Shown one piece after another: positions 50,057 through 61,900 of a stretch of 64,000 nucleotides of DNA; positions within the stretch are counted from its first letter, which is position 1; every line of letters begins with the position of its first letter. Made by a program: the position numbers and the translations under genes. This DNA is from Rhabdornis inornatus (Eukaryota; Chordata; Aves; Passeriformes; Rhabdornithidae). The stretch is taken from positions 1-64,000 of the forward strand of contig VWZS01003786.1 in assembly GCA_013397075.1 (NCBI GenBank), in the 5' to 3' direction. Below the pieces are notes generated by a model. That model had not been told where the DNA came from. It made no database searches and was given only the letters and a program-made list of their open reading frames with translations.

Positions 50057-52455
50057 GTACTACTTAGATGTACTTTACTGCTTCATGTAAAGGTAAGAAG
50101 CAAGTTGAGAGGGGAGAAGCAAACAAAAATCCTTTCCTGATATGCACCATCATTTCCTCTCCTTGATTCCCCAAAGAAACAGTTTATAATGAGAAGTAAT
50201 TCATGCCATTTTAATCAATGTATGTTTTTTCCACTTTCAAATCTTTATCTTTAGAGAGATATATATTTAAAATTTCATTCTCCGTGCTCTCAGTTACTCT
50301 GGTACATCTCCAGGGCAACTCATTTAACAGTAATAAATTTATCTTATTCTAGAAGAGATGGAAATCTGGAAACTTGGATTAAGTTTTTGTACTTTTGAAA
50401 AACATTTCATTTGAATCCAGCACTTTTACCCTGGCAGCTGGCAAATTAGATTCTGATTTCAATAATATTCATTTGCATTTTGTACAATATTTTCTCTGCA
50501 TACTGAAGGAGAGACAATGATTTTAGGATCACAATCTAGCAATTAACCAATTTTATTGAAATGCAATATTGTTATAGAAGAGAACCAATGAAACAGCAAC
50601 TAAGGCAATAATCATTTTAGGAGGCTGCTTTAGTGTCAATAAATAGAATTTGTTTCTAAACTTCCATGTTCCCTCGTTTATCAACTGTTTTATTCCACTT
50701 TACAACAGATGCTACATTATTTATTCTTCTGCTATTTTTAGTTTGTTGTTGTTCCATTTTTAAAATTCTTTCTCTCTGCAAAACAAGGGTGCCAAACAGC
50801 ATTCAGCTGTCAATCTGAAAAGATGTGACAAGCCTGAAACATGTATTGATAGGTTTTTCGTCTTTATCTGTTTAAGAGAGAAATTACAATAGTATCAAAA
50901 CAACTAATTGCTTGATAAATTAATACGCTTAGAATATTTATAAACTATAAAAGAAAAGCTATGCCAATGGATCTCTCTAAAAGTGGATTAATAGACCATT
51001 GAATGGATTTTTCATAGAAAAAGACATTCCAAAGAGATTAAAAGTGTTCTGCAAATTTTGAAATTTAATTTATAATATGATTTTCCCAATCATTAATGGA
51101 CAGAGCATTATGTAAAGATTAGAATGGAGTTTGTGTGTCTTCTGAGATCTCCCCTGCAATTGCATACTGAGTATCTACTCCCTTGATTCAATCCCTTAAA
51201 AATCTCCATTTTTTCTCTATAAAAAGTGTAACAAAATCGGTGTTTTTCCTGACACCAGATCAGAAGTTAATTCAAGATACATTCATGTCAAAACTCTGCA
51301 ATATTGCATCTATCACTAACAGCAGAAGTACGAAGAGACTTCAGAGAGCAAAACCATACCTTCATTACTACTTTTTTCTAAAAAAGAGAACTTTTGGTGG
51401 ATTTTTTTGATGTGACCTGCCTCTGCATGAAACTGCTGTCTGAGCTGATCCTGCTCCAGCATACAGGGCCTGCTGGAGGAAACTGTTGTTAAATACTCAT
51501 TCCACAAGTCTGGATTATTAAAGATTATTTTGCAGTTTTAGCATCTGATCTTTCACCAGAAGTAAAACAAAACTGAATGTGAAATTCAAAACTAATCAAA
51601 ACACAGAAACAATTATAGTAGATTTGTGCATGAGAATCAGTGCCCAGACTGAATAATATAAAAATGGGTTTCAGTCATTCCCAGAAAACCGCACTGGATT
51701 ATTACACTGGGGACAGGGATAGCTCTGGATTTTTGTCACATGGGATAGACTGGTACTTCTTTCCCTCTCATGTTTATTTTACTTCTCTGATTTCTAGTAT
51801 CTCCCATTTCTCCTCACTTGTAATAGTTCTTTGTTCTCATTTATGTTTTTCTGACTAATTTCTCTAGCTCAGTAGAAGCCATTTCTATTCCCACATTCCC
51901 AGTCAGAAGATTACTGAGAAAGGATGTAAAGGTGCTGCCTGCGACTGAGATGAAAGATTGAAGACAGGAGTTCGTTTTTGTGTATAATTTTTAAGCTTGG
52001 AAATAGTTTGTCCCATTCATGCAGCCAGTTATAACATGCAATATAAACAATTTCAGAGAGCAAAGGGTAGGCTTACTTTCCCAACAGCCAACTGTATAAT
52101 CCACTAATATAGCTCAATATATCTGTGATATAGACATAGGACATGTGGCAGCTTTCCTTGCCAATCCTAACCTCCTCCTCTGGCTTGCAAGAAGATTGTC
52201 ATCTTCAGGAGATTCATCAAGACTGGGAAAAGCTGACTGAAGTTCATAACTTGCTTTAAGCTATGACATTGTGCTCAACCTCAAGATTAAAAACACAGCA
52301 TGTGGAATAAATGAAGTTGGCTTAAACTGAAAATGTGTGCTTGTATTTCTTCAAGCACATAGACAGAAAGAAGTATTAATTAAGCAGTCATTATGTCACT
52401 TGCAACAGCTATTTACCAATTATTTAAGAATATTTTCCAAGTCAGCTAATGAAAG
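50057..52455 (-). other. KCNH8 intron 1, between two CR1 copies: no gene seen
   Basis: AT-rich intron. The segment near 51.33-51.50 kb is somewhat less AT-rich and open on the minus strand for 63 codons, but it has no recognised homology and no clear flanking splice sites. Confidence 0.7.
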
Positions 52456-52912
52456 CTTAGAATAGTAGAATTGTTTAGGTTGGAAAACTCCTCTAAAATC
52501 AAATTCAGTCATTAACCCATTACTGCCAAGTCCACTACAAAACCAAGTTCCCGAGTGCCACATCTACACTTTTAAATATTTCCAGGGATAGTAACTCCGC
52601 CACTTCCTTGTGCAGCCCATTCAAATGTTTGTCAATCCTTTTGGTGAAGACATTTTTCTTGATAGCCAGTCTCAAACTCCCTTGTTGCAACTTGAGTCCC
52701 TTTCCATTCGTTCTGTCACTTTTTATCTGGCAGAAGGGGTCGACCCCCACCTGGCTACAGCCTCCTTTCCAATTAATATTGGAAAATTTCAAGTTGTGGA
52801 GAGTGATAAGGTCCCCCCCAAGGCTCCTTTTCCCCATGCTAAACAACCTCAGCTCCCTCACTCCAGACCCTTCCCTGGCTTTATTGGCCTTCCTTGGACA
52901 CACTCTAGGCAT
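52456..52912 (-). mobile_element. CR1 LINE 3' fragment, about 0.46 kb, with a small insertion
   Basis: Antisense CR1 3' region: TAGAATTGTTTAGGTTGG, CGAGTGCCACATCTACAC, CTCCGCCACTTCC, TGGTGAAGACATTTTTCTTG, CTCCCTTGTTGCAACTTGAG, CCCCATGCTAAACAACCTCA and CTTTATTGGCCTTCCTTGGA. About 20 AT-rich bases at 52771-52791 interrupt the text where I would expect the element to run straight on. Overlapping open frames of over 100 codons on both strands are chance frames through this repeat. Confidence 0.9.
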
Positions 52913-55900
52913 ATGTAGGAATGCAACAATAATCTGAACTAAAATGAGTGATATAAGCAGAAATATCAATAAACTGAGTCTGACATGGCAACATATTTCT
53001 AAATGAGCAGATCTCCCATTATAGATAAAGAGGTGTAGCAGACAAACAGGACTTCCCTACTCTGAAATTGGCATTTATTTGTTCTGGATTTCATTCTATG
53101 ACTGAATGAAATTAGAGTTTTTTCCATTAACTGAGCATACATTTATTACATATTCTACCTTGCCAGTTACAATTTAGAAGCAATGTTTATGGAGGGGCTG
53201 CATTTATTAAGCATGCTTTGAAAGTGGTCTCTAGATAGAGTGATTCAAGTTTATTACACTGTAGGAGCATAAACTTGAGTGGCAACATGAGGCATATGTA
53301 GAAGAGTCACAGCAGTCTTTGTCAATTATAACTTCAGCAAGCTTGCAGCAAGATTCAGACTTTAAACTCACAGCCCCATGGAACTGAGTGCTCTGAGAAC
53401 AGAGAACCAATTTCATCAGAAATGCTGTAGTCTGGAAATACAGGTTTTGTTCAACATGAGGTACCTCCTCTTCCTACTAGAAAAAGAGATTTGCATGCAT
53501 CTTTGTCCTTGTTGCCTTTCTTCTTTTTTGTCAGTAATCAGAAATTAAGAAGATTGGACACTTATCCAGCATGCGGGAATTGATCCCAAATGGGTTAAAT
53601 CTGTAAATACCTGGATTATTGAAAAATGTATTCAATTTCTGTCTCTCAGTCCTTTCTACTCTGCATGAAAAATAACATTCACTGAGTCAGAGAGTGACTG
53701 AGCTGACCACAGTGTGTAATATCCCAGGATATTACACATTTTGGGTTTGAGCCACCCCTAACTCTTCTTTCTCCAGAAATTTTGTCTAGATGATAATTGA
53801 CTGAATTTTTTAAAGAGTACATGAGAAAAAGCTGCCTTGTTTTTAAGAAGACAGACACCACCATAGCTTCAAATGTACTACTAATTGGAACAAAGGAAAA
53901 TTTTAGTCATCTTTCTTTTAAATGATGTGCTTCTGTGACATGGCTGCCACTGTAGACTCCTCTTTCTCCTTCACAGGTCTGACACTTGAATGCAAGAGCA
54001 GGAAACACCATAAAACCTATTGCAAGATCTAAGACAAAACCAGCAAATATTTAAAAGTTTATTAGTTTTTATATGAATTGCTTGCAATTCTTGTATTATG
54101 AAATAAGTACCATAAACTGAGACTTCAGGATGCCGTGCCCTTGCCACCCACAATACAGTATGTTCTGACATATTTGTGTAGCAGAGTCTTTGAAGCTACT
54201 TTTTCCCCAGAGATACCCGGACAACAGACACTAAGCCACATACATGGAAGAAAAGGTAAACTGTATATATTCACTGTACTTTTAAAAATGTCCATTCCTT
54301 AAACCTTGGTGAAGTCTCACCTGACTAGATATACTCAAATCTGAACTAGACATCCGGTGTCCCTCTATAAATAGAGAGATGCTGGGAGTTTCCTGGTCAC
54401 CATTTATCTGTTTTAATGTAGATGTCACAGAGAGATCAAATGAATCATGCCCTGAAGCTATTTCTATCCACTAATTATAAAGAGACACAATGGCTTTGGC
54501 TTAAAGTGGATATTTAGATAAGAGGAACAGCACATTTAATATAGTCCAAAAAGTCATGGAAAAGCAGAAGACAGCCGCCATTTATTATTCCACTCTAGTA
54601 CTCTTTTAGAAGGAAAACCATAGTCTGTGAAAATCTGGATAACAAATTTTAAAAGGGTGAAATATTTTAAAGACTGTTGACACTGAAAACCAATCTAAAT
54701 TCAATCCTTTGAAAGGTTAAGCTCCATTTTGTGCCTGCTTTTGTTTACGGAAGACACACACACAAACATTTCAGGATTCCTATACTCCACTATAAATGCA
54801 ACAGTTGTTCAAACATCCTCTGACTCGAGATCACCTGTGACTTTTTCCTGGAACAAGCCTTCAATGCAGTCTATTGAGAAGCACCAGCATGGTCAAGCTT
54901 GCCAGTTCATAATAATTTCCTATATGTTTGGGAAGGCAAATGCCTGTCTGGCCTGGGTACCTGATTCCTCTTATCCAGGAGACTCCACACTGGCATAGCA
55001 CACATCTTCACATTGCCAAGGAAGCACAAAAATAATCTACAAGTTAGATTTTTTTCTTGAGCAAGAACCAGAAGCCTAACCTTACCCAGCACAGTCCCAC
55101 ACTTCTATGTGCAGTTATTCTCATGAGTCATCTTGTATGATTCATATTGTTTATAAATAGGGGAGAAGTTCTGAATGTGCGCTTGTGTAAAACTGTTTGC
55201 AGAACAGGTCCGACATAAAATGCTTTCTTACAGGCAGTATGACACCTGACAAGGTAATAGACTCAATTTTAGCTATATATGGCCTTGTATGTGCTATGTA
55301 CTGTGATTTATCTTGACCAAGTTCTCTGAAAAAAAAGTTAATTTAAAAGATTGACTTTAAAGAACCTAGGGCTTTGGTATATAAATTAAGGGACTTTCCC
55401 TATATGCAAAAACCAACATACATATAAGAAGGATGAGCACAAGAAGTTATGTTGATAGAAAAAAAAAGAAAACAGAAAAAAGAAAATGTGTCTTAAATTT
55501 GTTTAGCATCACATGTTCCACTAGTAACACAAGACCAGATTTGTGCCTTGGCTTCCCACTATCACCTACAGCAAGCAATAAACTTCAGGTTGTGCTCACT
55601 GACAACATCTTGGCTTCCCCAACAGCCTAGAGAGCATCTTGGCTATTGAGAACACACTTGAAACACATTTCCTTTTCTGTCCTCAAATGCTTTTAACATA
55701 TAAAGCTATCTGTGAGATACACCAGCATCCTGAATTGAGACCTGTCTTCCCCAGCAGAAACTCTCTACACCTACAAGCCGAAGAGGAGGGAGAGCTTGAA
55801 TGAATAATAATCTGCAAACATTTAGCTCAGGTCATTATGTACCATCCTCTGAAACCTCTCACTTTTCACTAATGACTGAATGTTGCACTGTTCAGGAATT

Positions 55901-58900
55901 TTAGTGAAACAAATTGTATCTTAAAATCCTAATGAGTAGTAAAAATTGCAGTCTGAAATATAGGCAGGGGTTTTTGAAGGTGTTTTTTATTTGATTTGGG
56001 TTTGGTTTTGTTGGATTTTTTAAATCTAGAACAAAATAATTAAAATAAATCAAGAATAGAAAAACAGTGAATTAATGATTCATACACATTTTCTTAGAGA
56101 TATTACTCTACATCCATGAAATTAATATTGGAAAATTTCAATGCAGTTCTAATAGCTTATGATATTATATTGAAAGATTGCAATGAAAAAAATCTCAAAT
56201 CTTACTTATTATAAGTTATTCTTCTTTTAATGTCATCATGAGTCTAGATTTATCAGGAGGAAATTATTCCACACTTGCTGACAATTCTTTTTGCAATGTA
56301 AGAGTACAATGACAATAATGATTTCTGTGAAAGACTACAAAGAATCCTCTAAAATGAAATGAAATGCCAATGCAAGTTATATTATTATTCAAAAATGAAA
56401 AGGAAATTAAAGCAAATAAAATCCATGTAAAGCTTATTACTAGGATTTACAGGCATATCTGCATATATGTCCCATTCCTATTTTTCTGGTTATATATCAC
56501 AAAGCATAAGTTTACCATCAACTTAATGAATATATATACACAAACTGAACAGAAAGATTCTACCTCAGCCCTCTGACTGGGGGCTGCACCCTTTCACAGG
56601 TTTCTTATAGCCTGTGTTGTTTAACGATGTCATTTTTTAGATCAACTGGATTAGAGATTTCAGTGTTAAAAGAAAATCACTGAGAAGGCATTTTCTGGTT
56701 TATGACTGAGCATAAGTGCAAACAGCTTTCAAAAATTAATTTCTCAACTAAAACATTTATGGAAGATCATCATCTGTTTGTGTTTGAATGAGATTATCTT
56801 CCTGTTTACTTAACATGGAGTCTACAACAAGATGCCAGATTTTGGCTGCTGCTGGCCAGGCAAGTTTTCCTCTCTTGACTCTCAAGCAGATATTAATAGG
56901 GTCAATAATGACATGCTACAGTTTTCCACCCCAGACAGAAAAGGTGTTTGAAGGGAGCATAAAGTGGAAGATTGCAGCTGTGTGATGTTAATTATCAGCA
57001 GGTGTTGAAAACTTTAACTGCTTTAGTTTACATCAAGGCCACAACAACAGCACTTTCAGAATGAGAAGGTTGCATATGGCTTTTAAATTGTGATTGCTCC
57101 ATCTTCAAAATTAAACAACTTCCAGTGAAACAGACAAATAAAGTGTTAATTTATCTTCCTTAATTATCTGCAAAAGGTTCTGTAACTGAATATGTCTGAC
57201 ATCTTCAGCTCTGCCTCTGGTTTATGTTTACTTTGAATATATTCTTACATCATTGTAGTAACTTCATATGGCTTCTGCTGACATGAAAGGCCAAGACATT
57301 ACTTTTAGAAAAAAGGCAGATCTGTGTGACTCTTTTTCTCCGCAAGCACATCAAAAATAGAGACAATCTAGGAAATAGCCTGAGATGCTTAATAAAAAGT
57401 ATTGTACCTTCTACAATCAGAAAAAGGCCCAATCCAGGAATCTATTGGGTCTTACCTGCCCCTGATGACCTTGATCAAGAGTAACCCAACAGAAGCTGAA
57501 GTGGACCACAGCAGCAGCAGAGGAAAGGAGAGCAGGTACCCCAGCATCCTGATGTAACATTCTGACTCATTAATGGGTCACACCTGCCTTCAGCTCCTGC
57601 CCTCTGTCTGGATGCAATGGCACTACTCTGCCTGTCTCTCTTTTCCTCTAACATGTCTGTGATAGCCCTGCAAATGCAGACTCACATCATTTTCTTAGCA
57701 TGTATTGTTTCAAAATAAGGAGGACCCACTATAAATAACACACTGAAAATTAATTGTAACAATGCAAATGATCTCGGAAAGCTAGCAGCATCCTGTAAAA
57801 TTCTCCAGTCTATGGCAATTGTGGTATGCATATGGAGAACATGTATTTCACATAAAAAATTAAACATCACTAGAAAAAAACAAGAAAGTTTAAGGTGATT
57901 TTTTGAATAACACTTGATTTGTTTTCTCAGTTCTTTGCCTGGTAAGTAAGCTCAAAGTGTATTTAAGATGATGCTGTATTGAATGTGTCTAGTGGGAATT
58001 TGGCCATAAGCTTCCATGGGACAATACTACATGCTATCCTTTTAAGTTAAGACATTTACAGTGAGCTTGATTATGAGACAAGTCTGCATGTAGCTTTCCT
58101 TAAATAATTTCTTTGGTAAGCACAAGACCTAAGCAAAGTTCAGAAAAGTAGCAGCACCTATGTGGCACCACAGAGCCACACCCAAAATGATGGGGGCTTG
58201 ATATTGAAAAGAAAAATGTAAAAAATGTATAATGAAAGAGTAACTTAGAAAAAACACAGACGCATTCAAATGCATATGCTCAGATATTTTACTTCTTACC
58301 CTTATATTTCAAGAAAATTCAGATTTAAATAAGTGAAAGATCTTATGCAACATTATATTTTCCTGCAAGACACAACATAATAATCAGGAAAACAGTAAGT
58401 GCACATAAAGGGACAAATAAAAAATAAAATAATCCTATTTCCTTCAACTCAGTGGAACCATGATATAATTTATGTAAAAGCAAATGTAGATAAGATTCTG
58501 CAAGCAAGTACCTACAGAGCTGCATTCCACTTCCTTGGCAGAAAATGGTCTGAAAACAAGAGCAGCAGCATTGAAATCTTATGCTGAAAACAGAACATGG
58601 AACTTGTCAGATGCTCATAATTCAGAAGCATCCTGAAGAATTGACTCTATGGCACATGAGGTACGAAAGAGGGGTGGTAGTGTGCTCAAATACAATGCAG
58701 AATTCTTAACAGCAAACATTATAACACTTACATAAAATACTAAATGCATAATAACATTGAAGAGGATTTCTATTTGTTTTTTAAAGTTTGCTTATGCTAT
58801 TTCAAAATTATTTTTAGAGACAGTGTTGATGAATGCAGCCAAACTGGAAAACCAAGACAAGAAAAGCATCCACTGTTCCATTCTGAAAATTATGACCAAA

Positions 58901-61900
58901 TAGTTTTTGTGATGACAAACATAGGTGATTTCATCTTTTTATAATATTATTTCTTTTTCCTTCTAATTGCTTGAACTACAAGTTTAACAGGGTCATGACA
59001 TTACCTCTTAAATATGTTTGGATTGTATTTACTGCAACTGTTTTTTCCCATTTTATTGTGCTGCACTACTGAAATATATGGCTGGAATTTCTGTCCTGGA
59101 GATCCATTTGAAGATATAGCTGTGTCATAGCTTCCTGTGTCTCCTATTTCAGAATACCAATGTAATTTTATTTCTCTCAAGAGTTGGGAAAATCTCTGAC
59201 AATAATTATGCTTTTGGAAATGCCTCTCTAGTCACAAATTATCTCCTAGTAAGTGCTGTTACTAACAGCCACATAAAATAAATACTTCATTGAAATGTAA
59301 TGTAATTTCATATTTATGAATTGACTTACCTGCATAGCTGCCACTTGTGTTAAAATGGCTCAATTCTATGTAATGTTCTTCAGCTATGAAATCCTTACTT
59401 GCTGCTGAGGACATATGAGCATGAAAATTCATTGTACTTACAACACTTAGAAAAAATTAAACAGTTTGAAGAGTTTGATTTAGGGATGGAAGATGAAAAT
59501 TCCAAACTCTAATTCAAAGTAGCCTAATGAAATATAATATTTTGAAAAAGAAGAATAAGAAGAATTAGACAAATCTTAACTATCTACAAACAGAAAGTAA
59601 TTTAGCAAATGGATAAGTCACAGATTATACCAAGGGTCACAGTTAGTATTGTAACTTAGTGATTCCAACTCAACACTTTTTCAAAACTACTCTTTGGCTC
59701 ATTGTAAGACACATTAATATTTCATATGTATAGACAGAAGGGATTCTGTCATCTACTTTAAACAAAAAATTTTGCTTCTAATATTTGTAGTCATTAAACC
59801 TGACATTGACTTTCATACCTATATTTTCATTTTCATCCTCTTGAAAAAAAGACAGACCCATTCTCATACCGGACTTGCATAAAACCTCCATATTCCACTT
59901 TCTTAAAGAGAGTGATTCTCTCTCTCCCTGTGGCTCCTTAATTGATATTATCCAACATGACACAGAGGCTCATCTTCTCACACACATGTACAGTCACAAG
60001 TCAATACTCAGCAGTTACACCACAGTCCCTTACCTTATACTTTGTTATATGATCAGTATCATCAAAAGCCAGAGTGGAAAGAAAAAGAAAAAAAGAGTCC
60101 TTTAGCTGTGCAGTTTATTAATGTGTTTATTTCACTTGCAAGTTATTTTACTTAAAACAATTGCAAAAGATACCTTAAGTTTTGTCTATTTAATCTTGCA
60201 CACTCTATAAAGAAGCTGCTAGTAACAGAGGAAGAAATGTGGAAGTTTGATGGACACCAGTAGATTAAACTGAATGTTTTCCTTGGTGAATTTTTGTTTA
60301 TGAGAGAGGTGTGGATTCAGAAGAAATCACATTTTATACCTTCAAGGAAAGAAGCTCAAAGACATGACTTGAGATTTCTGTTGCAAATCTTTTGCCTAAA
60401 CCCAGACCAAATTCTATTGCATGTGGTCGAAAAAATCCATTATTAATAAGTAAAGCACAGTGAAAGGTTTGCCTGGAATGAGCAAATTAATGAAAGATCT
60501 GATTAGGCAGCAATTTCCTGCAGATTTCTTCCCTCATGAGCTGGAACATTTTTCTGACTGGAACATTCAGTTAGCATGATCCAATCCTGTTCTCCATGTT
60601 TATTAAATACATACATCAGGATTGTGCTCACACATTTACCTCCGATATATATTTCCTCAGATACACAGAGGAATAAACACAAAATGCTTATAGCAAATTG
60701 CATATTCAATCAGCTGGGCTGGTGAAGTATTGCCATTGGTTCACAGCCTAACCCTGTCTGTGATAAGCAATGTTTGCTACAGGCTGAATCACCACTCACA
60801 GGAGTTTTCAGAAGTAGTTTTCAGTCAGGAGTTTTCAGCTTGGACAGTCAACTTTTCTATTCACTTTTCTTCTAGAAAAAGCACCTCTTTTCCAAATAGG
60901 TCTGCTATCCTAACAGAAGGACATTAGGGAAAGGACTGCCATTTAAAATTTGATGTAGATCTGTTACTATAGGGCTTTGTGTCTTTCTACTTGAACCTTG
61001 TCAAGAAGATTTGCATTTGCTTAATCACAGTTATCCATAGCAGTTCAGAGTTTTCATGCCTTTATGTAAAACACATCTTTTCCTGAGCAACAGCTAAAAT
61101 TGGTCAGTCTGTCAACATTTAAACTTTCTTAAAAAATGTCATTGGACCAAAGCCTTCACTTCTAAATATTTCATTGGACAGTATTTTACTACGTGTCATT
61201 AAATTACATGTAGGTGAGAGGCAGAAACTGTTGTTTTCTAAACATTTCTCCTCCTTACAATGAGGAAAATCTTCCATCATCTGTAATCCACGGAATGTTT
61301 TCTTTCTTCTGTGTGATATAATCTCTCAAAGTCACTCATGATTTTTTCAAAGAAAATCATATTCTTAAAGTCAAACCCAAGACATTTTTATATAATGTGA
61401 AAATATTTCAAGGGATTTTTCCTCTTTTTCAATATACTAAATCTTTCAAGACACCAGTTAATAAGAAAGATTATAATTATGGATTTCTCAAAGGGTTCAA
61501 TAGAATTCAAAGATATTTTTAGAAATGGATGTATGAAGAGGAGACAGTAAGGATAGCATCTCATACACCTTTTAAAGACTGGTAGCAAAACTTACATCTG
61601 CAAGACTCATCATTCTTTGTATGGTTATTATTTTGTTTCTGAAAAGACCTCTATAAACAAAACCCAGCACAGCCTTGCCTGTTGCTCTGTTTGGAACACA
61701 ATATCTTCTAGTGACAGACACCATCACAAATACATATTATCTGACACTATGATACAAGTTTCATCAAAAATAATGTTTAGCATATCTAGTCACTTTCTCT
61801 CATATCTCATCTGCTAGGAAAGATCATCGTCAAGAGCAAACCTTATTCTGTTTTACTTCTTTCTCTCCACCTGGTTTTGATAGCATGGTAGGAGAAGATG

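Noticed and set aside
51316..51507. 63-codon minus-strand frame with a coding-like texture
   Set aside because: No homology that I recognise and no clear acceptor and donor pair; left as unassigned intron.
52535..52969. Overlapping open frames over 100 codons on both strands
   Set aside because: They run through a CR1 fragment in frames unrelated to the CR1 proteins.
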